Shown here in pieces: positions 9,201-17,810 of a stretch of 64,000 nucleotides of DNA. The notes under the pieces are model-generated. The model saw only the letters and a program-made list of their open reading frames with translations. It ran no database searches and had not been told where the DNA came from. Positions within the stretch are counted from its first letter, which is position 1; each line of letters starts with the position of its first letter. The position numbers were made by a program, and so were the translations under genes. The DNA comes from Armatimonadota bacterium (lineage in GTDB: Bacteria; Armatimonadota; UBA5829), in contig JAMCYN010000129.1 in NCBI GenBank assembly GCA_023474015.1, positions 19,803 to 83,802 on the forward strand, given 5' to 3'.

Positions 9201-10071
9201 GTTCCGAACAGCAACCGAGCTGGAAGCGGATGGGTATTGGCTGGGAGAGGGGAACCTGTACACAAAGGGAACGTCGCGATACCTGCCGCTGTACGAAGCC
9301 AAGATGGTGCATCAATTCGACCATCGCTATGCTGCTGGTGTAGCGGGAGACGAGCGGCTCATAAACACGCAGGCCTCGGAGATAACAGCCCCTGAGTTGA
9401 AAGCCGACCCTTGTTACTCGCCACTGCCTCGGTACTGGGTGCCGGCGGTTGATGTAAAGAATCCGAAGAAATTCCTCCTTGGCTTTCGCGATATCGCGCG
9501 TGCGACTGATGTTCGTACTGTCATTGCTAGCATAATCCCGGCAGCAGGTGCGGGGAATACGCTTTGCCTTATTGATCCCCACGTCGATGCGGCTGGAGCC
9601 GCCTGCCTTTGCGCGAATCTGTCTTCTTTCGTCCTTGATTATGCTGCTCGCCAAAAGGTGTCCTCCACTCATCTGAACTTCTTCGTTGTCGAGCAATTCC
9701 CCATTCTGCCGCCGAAGACCTACAAAGCGAAATGGCACGGCGCACGGCTTGATGAGTTTATCAAGGAGCGGGTGCTGGAGTTGTGCTACACGGCGCACGA
9801 CCTGAAAGGCTTCGCCGAGGACATGGGATATGATGGGCCGCCGTTCGCTTGGGATGAGGAGCGCCGCCTGCACCTGCGCTGCCAGTTGGACGCGCTCTAC
9901 TTCCATCTCTACAAACTGACACGCGACGAGGCCGGTGAGATACTTGATACATTCCCCATCGTGAAGCGTCAGGACGAAGCCCGGCATGGCGGGTTCCGCA
10001 CCAAGGACCTCATTCTGGCATACTACAACGCCTATGCCGCAGGTAATATGGACGCATGGGTCAGTGGATAA
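6217..10071 (+). CDS. Type IIG-like restriction-modification fusion (Eco57I/MmeI class)
   Basis: This 1,284-residue polypeptide joins a nuclease-like N-terminus to an adenine-N6 methyltransferase. Around residues 64-129 sit an early Glu, TPDYVF (D95) and VGDAKYW (D127, K129), a plausible PD-(D/E)XK site. Motif I (VLDPAMGSGHFLVEA) is near residue 487 and the catalytic NPPW at about 749-752, typical of gamma-class N6-adenine enzymes. The C-terminal 400 residues should hold target recognition. Such single-chain enzymes cut beside their site and methylate one strand, so no separate subunits are needed, and none are adjacent. A BREX PglX-type methylase is the main alternative, but no BREX genes are near and a nuclease motif is present. 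The reading frame is intact. The start at 6217 has only a weak ribosome-binding site. Confidence 0.82.
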   Translation: MPDSQQLALPAHNNQHLFSDHYLNEILVSRPQWRALRDRVRPAMEEIAEVFGRFVPSNNERQTEDNLVVPILTLLGHTFEVQASLRTPEGTKTPDYVFYQNKGTRDANKNIILTESLTQQGGFAVGDAKYWNRPLDIAIRDNTGDALSNKNPSYQINYYMQHSGVTWGILTNGKQWRLYHKDSAHKLDHFYEVDLEEVIQSGDVGRFLYFHTFFRREAFDDGPLSVAEILRESADYAQSVGESLKDQVYDALRHIAQGFLDYAPNGFQPDRDALQTIYDNSLILLYRLLFILYAEARELLPVRESRQYHDTYSLHAIKESVARDASLGRTLLPESALLWPRLRQLFDIINLGSPPLSVATFNGGLFDPEKHGFLTTYTVGDAHLQSAIDKLARVGGAFVDYRDLSVRHMGTIYEGLLEYRLQPLSAPDDGWAIDLVNDKGERKTSGSYYTPDDIVKYIVEHTVGPVLERAVADRTSDSDKLEAVLKVNVLDPAMGSGHFLVEATEYIARYLVDLGLPPEGKTQEEADLAFWKRRVVQSCIYGVDLNPLAVELAKLSLWLTTVAKDRPLSFLDHHLRPGNSLVGARLEHLELTAVNGKSKGKRKSKSENAGQIALFEDSAFTQRVSTAVQSMWLIEANEAINVEQVKEQERLYEELRAKLIGKYARLLNMVTATRFGLAVEGWLRASLIEYVARNGAAAFPKFDKILAQGDEIAERERFFHWELEFPEIYFDRQGRPLGDEGGFEAVVGNPPWERIKLQENEFFARRDNAIALAPRAVDRKRLIAALPKKRPQLWAEYEAAKAASDHLLSYVRNTGFYPLMGRGDTNLYAVFAERALQMMGKSGRAGLLVPSGIATDDTTKDYFQHLVEHRMLAELLDFENRERMFPDVDSRFKFSVILMTGEAAPQESIRCGFFLHNIRQVSDPERICLLTPEDFRLFNPNTLTCPIFRRCRDAELTKNIYRHVPVLVNEAQGERGNPWGISFLRMFDMTNDSSLFRTATELEADGYWLGEGNLYTKGTSRYLPLYEAKMVHQFDHRYAAGVAGDERLINTQASEITAPELKADPCYSPLPRYWVPAVDVKNPKKFLLGFRDIARATDVRTVIASIIPAAGAGNTLCLIDPHVDAAGAACLCANLSSFVLDYAARQKVSSTHLNFFVVEQFPILPPKTYKAKWHGARLDEFIKERVLELCYTAHDLKGFAEDMGYDGPPFAWDEERRLHLRCQLDALYFHLYKLTRDEAGEILDTFPIVKRQDEARHGGFRTKDLILAYYNAYAAGNMDAWVSG

Positions 10072-10107
10072 ACCCACCGCCTCACACTCGCGCGGCGGAA
10101 CCATGAC

Positions 10108-10139
10108 GATGGCCCGGAACCATTCGGTTCCGGGCCATC
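10108..10139. terminator. Strong hairpin between convergent genes
   Basis: A 14-bp perfect stem (GATGGCCCGGAACC with its complement) closes on an ATTC loop and is followed by a pyrimidine-rich TTGCTCTCTCC. Genes converge on it from both sides, so it probably terminates the restriction gene, perhaps in both directions. Confidence 0.75.
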
Positions 10140-10170
10140 TTGCTCTCTCCTTTGTTGTCTCCGTATCAGG

Positions 10171-12897
10171 TTACCTTCCCCGTCGGGTCGGGAGACCGGT
10201 TAGGGTGGTGAACCTTATCGCCTGGTTGTTCGAGACGGAGCCGTAGGTCCCATAGGCGTATTTGCAGGCCTGGGAGCCTGTCGCGTTCTCTATGCCTATG
10301 GTCGCGCTTCGGCCCGCGCCGTAGTAGGTGCTGGCCGGCGACACGTTGAGATATTGGAACACGATGTCGTTCGTGCCCTCGCAGAGTATCGCCTGGAAGG
10401 TGAACTTGGCCGCAAGTGAGGAGTAGTGCGGCACGCCTACCCAGCTTGCGACCAGCTTCCTGTTCGGAGCCGAGCCCATAATCGCCCAGGACACCCGGCC
10501 GCCGGCATAGGGATTCAGATTATCCCAATAGGGGTAGATCGCGGCGTTGGGCGCGTAGTAGTTCGGCAGGTTGGTGTTGTTGGCGTAGCTGAGGCCGTAG
10601 GTGTTGAACCCCAACAGGCCGTTGGAGCCTATGAAGACCCTCGTGTAGGGCTTGCCGTAGAATGTGAATGTGAACGGCAGATTGATGCCGTAGCTGATCG
10701 AATTGTCCCACAGGGTCAGCCTGGCGTGGGCCGAGGGGTCGATCCAGTCGAATGTCTCGGGGACAATGCTGTAGGTCCCTGTCTGGCCCCCTCCTCCACT
10801 CGTCACGCTCAAGCTCACCGGGCGCGTGGTGTTGCCCGCGCCATTGGTAGTGTTGGCGAATGTGACCGTGTCGGAGTAGCTGCCCGCCGTGAGAGCCGCC
10901 GCGCCGGAGTTGATCGATACGGTGACGGTGGCCGTCGCGCCCGCGGCAAGCGTGCCGCTCGCGGGCGATACGCTGACCCACGACTGCGCCTTGGAGGCCG
11001 TCCAACTGACGGAGGACCCGCCGGAGTTCGTGAGCGTATAGGATTGGCTGGCCGGGCTAAACGGCCCACCCGCCGCGCCGCTCGATGTCAGGCCGGTCGC
11101 CGGGGTGACCGCTAGCGCGCCCGGATTGGGCGTCGGGCTGTTCACCTTGAGGGTGACCGCGCGCGTGGTGTTGCCCACGCCGTTCGTGCCATTGGTGAAT
11201 GTCACTGTGTCGGAGTAGTCGCTCGCTGCGAGGCCGTTAGCTGTGGAGTTGACCGAGACGATCACGCTTGCGGTCGCGCCCCCCGCAAGTGTGCCGCTGG
11301 TCGCCGAGAGCGTGACCCACGCCTGGGTGGCGGAGGCGGTCCAGTTAATAGAACTCTGACCGGTGTTGGTGAGCGTGTAGGTCTGGCTGGTAGGGCTGAA
11401 TGGCCCGCCCGCCGTGCCTGTGGAAGTCAGACCGGTCGATGGAGTCACGCCGAGAGCGCCGGGGGTCGGGACCGAATTAGCCGATGAAAACGCCTTCAGG
11501 CAGACGTTCGTGTTCGGATAGCTGGCGGCAACGTCGGTCCAGGTTGTACCGGCACTGCTCATATAGCTCTGGCCGGTGGTCGCCCACGCAGCACTGGAGT
11601 AGCCCGAATACTGCTTCTCCAATGGGACCGGATAGTTGTAGCCGGGAGTGGTCTGCTTAACGACGACCGAGAACCTCTGGCCCGCGCTCACCGGAACCGG
11701 CGTATTAAGCTTCACGGTGTGATAGCCGGCGGTGGGTATTGTGCCTGTCTTGACCGCGGCGGGGCCGCTGGAGTTGATCGGGCCTGAAGTCGGGTTCACA
11801 TAGACGCGGAGTTCATAAGAGGCTCCGGCGGTCGCCGAATACCAGCTCGCGGCGGCGATGGGGTCGCTGGAGATGGCCGTGAAGACATTGGCGAACCATG
11901 CGCTATTCATGCCGTAGCCGATGCTCGACACCCAGCCCAGATCGTCATATTGATAAACGTGATTGTAGTTGGTGGCCGCTTCGCCCCTGAAGACCGCGTT
12001 TTCGGTCCTGCCGAGGCGCGCGTCATAGTATGACATATAGAAGTAGCCGCCGCTTCCCCACCAGGACCCCCAACTGTTGCGTATCAGGAATGCGCCGTTG
12101 CCCGCGGGGGCGGCGAGGAAGTTGGAGGCGGGGTAGTTGTCGTCCCAGCCGACTATGCAGACGGCATGGTTCGCGCTGGAGGACCCGTTGTAGTAGTAGG
12201 ACCTCGTGCCGGAGTTGTAGTAGGTGTTCGAGTGGTAGTAGGTCGTATAAACAGCGCCGTAGTCCATCACGGCCTGCTTGATCGCGTTGTTGTCGAGCGA
12301 GCCTGCGCGGCTGGGTAGATAGATCACTTCTTGCACGTGCTTGACCTGAGCGAGCGTTCCGGGCGATGAGCAGCTTCCCGAGTTGTACGGGTCGTCCGCC
12401 TCGCTGATGGCCCCGGCCCACCGCGCAAGGTATGCGACGGACATCATCCGGTTGCCGCCTGAGCAGCAGGAGATGTCGAAGCCATGGAGGTTCTTGAGGT
12501 TGTTTTCGGAGAAGTTCAATGACTCCAAGGGCATAAAGCACGACTCCAGGGAGCCGTAAGTTGCGAAACTCCAGCAGCTTCCGCACGCGCCCTGATCCCT
12601 CATGGGGGTGAGTTTGTTCAAGGGACGGAGGTCGAATGTTGCCGGAAGGGTTGCGGCGGCGCGAGCCGGGCCTGGGACCGGCTGCGGAAGAAGTATCGGC
12701 TCGGGTACCAGGCCGTCCGGGAAGCCGGAGCTTTCGACGGACTGGACCGTCGGCCCATTCGCCTGCAAATACTGCAAGAACGCCGGATTCTCGGCGGCGG
12801 CGGTGGGCTTGACGGCATCCCCCTGGCCCAGACAGGGAGCAGCCGCTAAGATCGCCAGCGCGACAAGTCCCCTGGCCAGCAATGTATTACGCGTCAT
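10171..12897 (-). CDS. Secreted papain-family (C1) cysteine protease with lectin-like and Ig-like domains
   Basis: From the ATG at 12897 (AAGGA upstream) the protein has a signal peptide (residues 1-24) and a pro-region. The C1 domain starts near residue 85: oxyanion Gln102 and catalytic Cys108 in DQGACGSCWSF, the histidine in SANHAVCIVGWD and the asparagine in IRNSWGSWWG. A lectin-like domain of the type that follows bacterial C1 proteases comes next (about 320-470). Two near-identical all-beta repeats of about 100 residues follow, each with SPTSQTYTLTN or SPASQSYTLTN and TxSWTAS-type blocks (BACON-like). The last 190 residues form a beta domain with SYGINLPFTFTFYG. It should degrade or bind extracellular proteins. 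The GTG at 12945 is an upstream alternative start. Confidence 0.9.
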   Translation of the reverse strand: MTRNTLLARGLVALAILAAAPCLGQGDAVKPTAAAENPAFLQYLQANGPTVQSVESSGFPDGLVPEPILLPQPVPGPARAAATLPATFDLRPLNKLTPMRDQGACGSCWSFATYGSLESCFMPLESLNFSENNLKNLHGFDISCCSGGNRMMSVAYLARWAGAISEADDPYNSGSCSSPGTLAQVKHVQEVIYLPSRAGSLDNNAIKQAVMDYGAVYTTYYHSNTYYNSGTRSYYYNGSSSANHAVCIVGWDDNYPASNFLAAPAGNGAFLIRNSWGSWWGSGGYFYMSYYDARLGRTENAVFRGEAATNYNHVYQYDDLGWVSSIGYGMNSAWFANVFTAISSDPIAAASWYSATAGASYELRVYVNPTSGPINSSGPAAVKTGTIPTAGYHTVKLNTPVPVSAGQRFSVVVKQTTPGYNYPVPLEKQYSGYSSAAWATTGQSYMSSAGTTWTDVAASYPNTNVCLKAFSSANSVPTPGALGVTPSTGLTSTGTAGGPFSPTSQTYTLTNTGQSSINWTASATQAWVTLSATSGTLAGGATASVIVSVNSTANGLAASDYSDTVTFTNGTNGVGNTTRAVTLKVNSPTPNPGALAVTPATGLTSSGAAGGPFSPASQSYTLTNSGGSSVSWTASKAQSWVSVSPASGTLAAGATATVTVSINSGAAALTAGSYSDTVTFANTTNGAGNTTRPVSLSVTSGGGGQTGTYSIVPETFDWIDPSAHARLTLWDNSISYGINLPFTFTFYGKPYTRVFIGSNGLLGFNTYGLSYANNTNLPNYYAPNAAIYPYWDNLNPYAGGRVSWAIMGSAPNRKLVASWVGVPHYSSLAAKFTFQAILCEGTNDIVFQYLNVSPASTYYGAGRSATIGIENATGSQACKYAYGTYGSVSNNQAIRFTTLTGLPTRRGR

Positions 12898-13050
12898 GAG
12901 AGGTACCGATCCTTTCTTTGTGAATTGCCGTCGGTGAGTAATCACCCGTACAGCTTATTCCATGGGTAGTCTAACTCTAGCTCAGCTATTTGTCAACCGT
13001 CCGCCACCATGAGTCACAGTCTGGTAATAATATGGTTGCTTGGCAGAGTG

Positions 13051-13088
13051 ATAGGGAACAGGGAATAGGGAACAGGGAACAGAAGGGA
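13051..13088. repeat. AGGGAA(C/T) heptad tandem repeat
   Basis: Five or six 7-nt units of the type AGGGAAC/AGGGAAT run in tandem just past the end of the dehydratase-like gene. No complementary arm is visible, so this may be one arm of the palindromic family seen elsewhere in the window. Confidence 0.75.
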
Positions 13089-13092
13089 AGGC

Positions 13093-14067
13093 TCACGAAA
13101 GCATTTCGATAAAACTTTCGATGCGGACTTTTGTGCGGGCGTCGAGCTTGGCGGGGGAGTCGCCTTCGAGGGTCAGGATCGGTATATCTATCTGTTTTCT
13201 GATGATCAGGTCCTGGATTTGCCTGAAGCAGAAGCTCTGTGTGTAGTGTATCAGCCCGTGCAGGCCGCGCCGCGAAACTTCGCGCTTGATATCGTCTATC
13301 CGGGCAAAGACGTCGTAGGGATAGGTGTAGCGCGCATATTGATCCACGAGGTTATCGGTTTCAAACGGCATCGAGAACTGCCGCTGGACCTCGTTGAAGA
13401 CGACTCTGACCCCCAGGCTTTCGAGATAATCATAGAAGTCGGTGAATATGGGGGGGACTCCAATGTAGCCGATCTTGAGGCCGGTATCTCGTGGGGTCTC
13501 GCACTCGGCTTGGGCGAGCTTTGCGTCCACCTCGGCCTCGAAGGCGTCTGGGGCGCGGTTGAAGTCGCTGCAGTTCACTTGGAAGTAGTGGTTTTCAAAC
13601 GAGGTCAGAGTTCCACGGGACCATGTAAGCTCGTCCAGCCGCCACACCTTGCGCCTTATCTTGTCCAGCCGCGTCTTCCACCGCTCCGCCTCATCCCATA
13701 TAGTCCCGAGCCTGGTGATGAGCTTGTCTATCTGCATGCTCAGGAGGTCGCGGTCGCGGCCGTAGGGGAATGCGAACGGGATGATCTCCAGGCCGCGAAG
13801 TTGAAGAGTCTCGACCATTGCCTGGGTCTGGGAGCAATCGCCCTCGACAACCGCAATCAGCGCATCGACATCCCCCCGCGCGGCGACCGAGTATATTCCC
13901 TTAATCCAACCGCAGGCGTTGCGCGGGTAGCCCTGATACTCCGCCTCGGCAACAAGTTCGGGCGCGTTATCGGCGGTTATGAAGATGTTGTTGAGGTCCA
14001 CCGGCACGCATCCGGCGGCATAGACGGCTTCAACGGGGATGGTGGTTGTGATTCCTACATGCTTCAT
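13093..14067 (-). CDS. 2-hydroxyacyl-CoA dehydratase D-component-like protein (HgdB family)
   Basis: This 324-residue protein matches the D-component family by its N-terminal VGITTTIPVEAVYAAGCVPVDLNN, a cysteine at NACGWIKG, VVEGDCSQT in the middle and IHYTQSFCFRQIQD near the C-terminus. The cysteines in NACGW, GDCS and SFCFR are candidate [4Fe-4S] ligands. Real dehydratases need two such subunits plus an ATP-dependent activator, and none is adjacent. This is therefore probably one of the many uncharacterised single-subunit homologues, some of which act as double-cubane cluster proteins. It lies between two intergenic repeats, in the same orientation as queE-queD but separated from them by a 94-nt palindrome. 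Confidence 0.8.
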   Translation of the reverse strand: MKHVGITTTIPVEAVYAAGCVPVDLNNIFITADNAPELVAEAEYQGYPRNACGWIKGIYSVAARGDVDALIAVVEGDCSQTQAMVETLQLRGLEIIPFAFPYGRDRDLLSMQIDKLITRLGTIWDEAERWKTRLDKIRRKVWRLDELTWSRGTLTSFENHYFQVNCSDFNRAPDAFEAEVDAKLAQAECETPRDTGLKIGYIGVPPIFTDFYDYLESLGVRVVFNEVQRQFSMPFETDNLVDQYARYTYPYDVFARIDDIKREVSRRGLHGLIHYTQSFCFRQIQDLIIRKQIDIPILTLEGDSPAKLDARTKVRIESFIEMLS

Positions 14068-14161
14068 TTTATATTTTATAATTCATATTTTATAATGGCG
14101 TGTATGCGGCACTCGCGCTTCGTTTCTGGGCAATATTCATTATGCATTATAAAATATAAAA
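14068..14161. repeat. AT-rich palindromic repeat
   Basis: The left arm (14068-14096) is built of TATTTTATAAT-type units and the right arm (about 14135-14161) is their complement (ATTATAAAATATAAAAT), flanking a GC-rich centre. It fills the whole gap between two leftward genes and has the same design as the GC-richer heptad palindromes. Confidence 0.75.
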
Positions 14162-14899
14162 TCACTGGAGTCCCAGCACCTTGTGACACTGCGGAATCAC
14201 CCGAACATCCTCGAGCATCTCGTACGCCGACGCCTGAAGGCGCATCAGCAGATCGCCGGGGACGGGTATCGGGCCGGTCACAGGCTGGATCACCAGTGGG
14301 ATAAGGGGGTCAACGTCGGCTATCAACTCGGCGCAAGTGCATATCTCCTCGGTGGTCGTCTCGACCGAAACGACCGTCTTCACGAACACATCCGTGCAGG
14401 AAGCCACCTCCAGGAATGAGGCGTGCGCGTCCCAGATGCCATCTATTCCGCTGGCGCTGGGGAGCTTGATATCCATCGCGATAACGCTGGCATATTGGAT
14501 AACGCTCAGAAGCTCCTTGTAGAGCGTGCCGTTGGTTTCGAGGTAGGTGTTTAGGCCGCACTTTTGCAGGTCGCGCATCACGGCGGCCAGGAAATCCGGC
14601 TGCGCCAGGGGCTCTCCACCCGTCAAGGCGACGACTTCCGAACCGAGCCTGCGGCAGGTGGTGACAACCATTTCGACGCCGACCGGGTTCGATAATTCCG
14701 CAAAGCGGCCTGACCCGGGAGACTCCTCAACGTGGCACCGGTCGGGCCTCTCGGCGCGCGCATAAGCCGTGTCGCAGTAGCCGCAGGCCAGGTTGCAGCC
14801 CGCGAACCGTATGAACGTCTGGCGCTGCCCGCAATAGAGGCCCTCCCCCTGAATGGAGGCGAAGACTTCGTGTATCCAGCCGGTGATGTCGTTAGTCAT
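14162..14899 (-). CDS. queE: 7-carboxy-7-deazaguanine synthase (radical SAM)
   Basis: The protein begins with HEVFASIQGEG, the QueE substrate/SAM signature, followed by the radical-SAM cysteines in CNLACGYCDTAYA (CX3CX2C). ALTGGEPLAQ, LETNGTL and the VIAMDIKLPS block are also as in QueE. It converts 6-carboxy-tetrahydropterin to 7-carboxy-7-deazaguanine in queuosine precursor synthesis. At 245 residues it is slightly long for the family, with an insertion around residues 50-70. Its start overlaps the end of queD by 8 nt (ATGACTAA), so the two are translationally coupled. Confidence 0.95.
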   Translation of the reverse strand: MTNDITGWIHEVFASIQGEGLYCGQRQTFIRFAGCNLACGYCDTAYARAERPDRCHVEESPGSGRFAELSNPVGVEMVVTTCRRLGSEVVALTGGEPLAQPDFLAAVMRDLQKCGLNTYLETNGTLYKELLSVIQYASVIAMDIKLPSASGIDGIWDAHASFLEVASCTDVFVKTVVSVETTTEEICTCAELIADVDPLIPLVIQPVTGPIPVPGDLLMRLQASAYEMLEDVRVIPQCHKVLGLQ

Positions 14900-15254
14900 C
14901 TTCGTAGTATGTGGCGCAGGATGTGGGCGTCTCCCAAACGCTCACCTTTTGAACCTCGGGCATTTTCTCTTTCATGCGCTCGTAGATAAGGCGTGCGATA
15001 TTCTCAGCTGTCGGATTTTGATCCAAAAACTCCGGCAATTCGTTCATATATTGGTGGTCCATGTAATCCAGGATGTCTCGCAGCAGTGACTTGGCGGCGC
15101 GGAAGTCGATGGCTATACCGGACGCTTCGAGGTCGCTCACTTTGAAGCAGACCTGGGTCCTGTAGGTATGGCCATGCAATTGTCGACACTTGCCCTCGTA
15201 ACCTCGCAGGCAGTGCGCGGCGTCGAACATATCATCGATGGTGATTTCGTACAT
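14892..15254 (-). CDS. queD: 6-carboxy-5,6,7,8-tetrahydropterin synthase
   Basis: This is a 120-residue member of the 6-pyruvoyl-tetrahydropterin synthase family. The zinc-binding histidines are visible in FDAAHCLRGYEGKCRQLHGHTY (H14, H29, H31). The catalytic-site cysteine lies before QLHGH, and DHQYMNE and PTAENIAR follow, as in QueD. It makes 6-carboxy-tetrahydropterin from dihydroneopterin triphosphate, the substrate of QueE encoded directly downstream. The ATG has AGGAG 10 nt upstream. No queC or folE is in the window. Confidence 0.95.
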   Translation of the reverse strand: MYEITIDDMFDAAHCLRGYEGKCRQLHGHTYRTQVCFKVSDLEASGIAIDFRAAKSLLRDILDYMDHQYMNELPEFLDQNPTAENIARLIYERMKEKMPEVQKVSVWETPTSCATYYEDD

Positions 15255-15295
15255 GATTAATGGGCTCCTCGCTCAATGAGATTATATCACAAAGG

Positions 15296-15431
15296 GAAAT
15301 GAAGAATGCAGATTGCAGAATGCAGAATGGCCTGTGACTGAAGGGCTGGCGTCGGTGAAAAAAGCCTTCCGACGCATCCGTACAGCCCTCTCTTCATTCT
15401 GCATTCTTCATTCATCATTCTGCATTTCCCT
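15296..15431. repeat. Heptad palindrome around a 50-60 nt centre
   Basis: The left arm has AATGAAGAATGCAGATTGCAG-type units (GCAGAAT heptads), and the right arm (about 15394-15431) has TTCATTCTGCATTCTTCATTC-type complement. It separates queD from the divergent penicillin-binding protein operon and is immediately followed by that operon's promoter. Confidence 0.8.
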
Positions 15432-15436
15432 CTGAT

Positions 15437-15466
15437 TTGACACTCGCCTTCCGGGGCACCTATAAT
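15437..15466 (+). promoter_or_regulatory. Consensus sigma70 promoter for the PBP operon
   Basis: TTGACA (15437-15442), an 18-nt spacer and TATAAT (15461-15466) form a full-consensus pair. Transcription would start near 15473, about 22 nt before the ATG. Confidence 0.75.
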
Positions 15467-15494
15467 TTGATTCAGATATGGGAGCAATCACAGG

Positions 15495-17807
15495 ATGACA
15501 ACCCCGCAATCGACAAGATCGATGGCCCGACGGAATCGCCGCAGCCACCTAAGGTCCTTTGTCACGGCCCTTCAGATATTGATACTCCTCGGGGTGAGTG
15601 TATCAGTCGGCGTGGCGCTGGCTATGTTCCTGGACTTGTCCGGGAAGCTGCCCACCATCGGCAACTTCGAGGCCCCCGAGGCCAGCATTATCTACTCCAG
15701 CGACAACGTCATCCTCGCGCGTATCTATCGCGAGGACCGCACGAACGTCCCGCTCAAGGACATCCCCGAGAACCTGCGCATCGCCACAGTCGCAATAGAG
15801 GACAGCCGATTTTACCAGCACTCCGGCGTGGATGCGAAGGGTATCATGCGCGCCATCTGGGCGAACGTGCGCGGGCAGAGAATGGCACAGGGCGGGAGCA
15901 CCATTACCCAGCAGCTCGCGCGCAACGTTTATCTGACCCAGCGGAAGTCGATCCAGAGGAAGCTGCAGGAGGCGGTGCTGGCAATTTTGATGGAGCGCAA
16001 CTTCACGAAGAAGAAGATACTGGAGCTTTACCTGAACCAGGTCTACTACGGAAGCGGCGCATTCGGAGTGCAGGCGGCTTCGAGAGTGTATTACGGCAAG
16101 GACGTTAATCAGCTCGATCTGTCGGAGTGCGCCTTGATAGCGGGCATGCCGCAGAAGCCTTCGGGATACTCCCCTCACGAGGATAAGGAAGCCGCCATGG
16201 ATCGCCGCGATGTGGTGCTCAACCGCATGGCCGAACTCGGCTATATCACTCCGCAGCAGCGGGACGCGGCCAAGGCGGAGAAGCTCAATATCATCCCGAG
16301 GCGCAAGGGCCGGAATACCTATAAGGCCCCGCATTTTGTCGACTACGTCACCAAACAGCTTCGCGAGAGCTATCAGGACGACCGGCTCTTCCGCGGCGGG
16401 CTGAGGGTCTATACCACCCTCAACTACGAAATGCAGCAGATCGCCGAGGACGCCTTGAGAAGTGGTGTCAAGAAACACGAGAAGCTCCGCCGCGTAAGCG
16501 AGGGCTGCTTTGTCGCCATCGAGCCGGTCACCGGCTACGTGCGGGCGATGGTCGGAAGCGTCGATCCGGCGTCGCAGTTCAACCGCTGCACCCAGGCCAT
16601 GCGCCAGCCCGGAAGCTCGTTCAAGGCGTTCGTCTACACCGCCGCGCTGATGGCCGGGATGAAGCCGACGGACAGGATATCGAACTCGTCCTATCAGAGG
16701 CCTGACGGGTCCGGCGGAATGTGGCGTCCTAAGAACTACGATGGGTCCTTTGGAGGGTCCGTTACTATGAAGGTTGCGGTTGCCAAATCCATCAATTTGC
16801 CGGCCATCAGGACGGCTGAGAAAGTCGGCATCAACAACGTAATAAAATATGCGCAACTGATGGGGATACGTTCGCCCATAGACCCGTATCTCTCATCGGC
16901 CATCGGCGGGTTCGGCGGCCTGCACCCTATTGAGATGGCGTCAGCGTATGGAACGTTCGCCAACGGCGGAGTCTACGTGGAGCCGTGCTCGATACTGAAA
17001 GTCACAAACAGCCACGGCGAGACCTACCAGGACTACGTGCCGGAGGGCAAGCGGGTCATACCCGAGCAGATCAATGCCATGATGGACGATATGTTCAGGG
17101 GCGTGGTGACAGGCCGCGGCGGAACGGGCTATAACGCGAGATCGATCAAGGATGCCCGAGGCAAGACCGGAACCACGAACAACGACGTCGACGCCTGGTT
17201 CATCGGCTACGTCCCCGGCAAGCTGGTGGCGGCCTGCTGGGTCGGGAACGACAACTACTCCCCGATGAGGCGCGCGTTCGGCGGCCTTGTGTGCGCGCCG
17301 ATCTGGGTGCAGTTCATGCAAAAGGCGCTCCCCATCTACGAACGCATCCACAAAGACGACCAGATCGCCGTCGCAAAGAAGGATGCCAAGAAAGAGCAAG
17401 TTAAGGACAAGCCCGCCGACACCACCAAGAAGGAACGGATCGAACTGCCCAAGACCGACGCCGATGCCGATGTGGTGGCCAAAGACAACTCCGACGTTGT
17501 GTCCGTAAGCATTTGCGATCAGAGTAGGCTTCTGGCCACGCGGAACTGCCCGAATACGCGCGCGGAGAAGTTCCTGCGCGGGACGGAACCGACCACGTAT
17601 TGCACCCTCCATTCGCCGTCGAACTCCGATTCGGCCAGGGAGAGGCCCCGGGCGGTCGATCCCGATGTAACACTTGTGACCGTGAAGGTCTGCTCGGAGT
17701 CCGGCATGTTGGCGGGGCCGAACTGCCCGAATGTCGCCAGGCGTCGTGTGCCGATAGATGATGTGCCGACACAAGTATGCACCGTTCACAGCCGTGGCAG
17801 AGAATAA
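15495..17807 (+). CDS. Class A penicillin-binding protein (PBP1A type)
   Basis: This 770-residue bifunctional peptidoglycan synthase has one N-terminal membrane helix (about 24-46). The GT51 glycosyltransferase domain has catalytic Glu in AIEDSRFYQHSGVD, then GGSTITQQLARN and YLNQVYYG. The transpeptidase domain has PGSSFKAF (SxxK), SIN in AKSINLP, and KTGTT. The C-terminal tail carries two copies of a Cys-rich unit: CDQSRLLATRNCPN...YCTLH and CSESGMLAGPNCPN...VCTVH. That tail design is familiar from Firmicutes-type PBPs and may be disulfide-bonded. It polymerises and cross-links glycan strands at the outer face of the inner membrane. The class B partner follows 3 nt downstream. Confidence 0.96.
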   Translation: MTTPQSTRSMARRNRRSHLRSFVTALQILILLGVSVSVGVALAMFLDLSGKLPTIGNFEAPEASIIYSSDNVILARIYREDRTNVPLKDIPENLRIATVAIEDSRFYQHSGVDAKGIMRAIWANVRGQRMAQGGSTITQQLARNVYLTQRKSIQRKLQEAVLAILMERNFTKKKILELYLNQVYYGSGAFGVQAASRVYYGKDVNQLDLSECALIAGMPQKPSGYSPHEDKEAAMDRRDVVLNRMAELGYITPQQRDAAKAEKLNIIPRRKGRNTYKAPHFVDYVTKQLRESYQDDRLFRGGLRVYTTLNYEMQQIAEDALRSGVKKHEKLRRVSEGCFVAIEPVTGYVRAMVGSVDPASQFNRCTQAMRQPGSSFKAFVYTAALMAGMKPTDRISNSSYQRPDGSGGMWRPKNYDGSFGGSVTMKVAVAKSINLPAIRTAEKVGINNVIKYAQLMGIRSPIDPYLSSAIGGFGGLHPIEMASAYGTFANGGVYVEPCSILKVTNSHGETYQDYVPEGKRVIPEQINAMMDDMFRGVVTGRGGTGYNARSIKDARGKTGTTNNDVDAWFIGYVPGKLVAACWVGNDNYSPMRRAFGGLVCAPIWVQFMQKALPIYERIHKDDQIAVAKKDAKKEQVKDKPADTTKKERIELPKTDADADVVAKDNSDVVSVSICDQSRLLATRNCPNTRAEKFLRGTEPTTYCTLHSPSNSDSARERPRAVDPDVTLVTVKVCSESGMLAGPNCPNVARRRVPIDDVPTQVCTVHSRGRE

Positions 17808-17810
17808 TTG

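Noticed and set aside
9115..10104. 329-codon leftward frame at the end of the restriction gene
   Set aside because: It is antisense to the target-recognition part and shows no family signature.
13093..14067. Complete 2-hydroxyacyl-CoA dehydratase system
   Set aside because: Only one subunit is present and neither the partner subunit nor the activator is encoded nearby.
13219..14304. 361-codon rightward frame
   Set aside because: It is antisense to the dehydratase-like gene and runs through the AT-rich palindrome into queE.
15603..16856. 417-codon leftward frame
   Set aside because: It lies fully antisense to the class A PBP, whose motifs are unambiguous.
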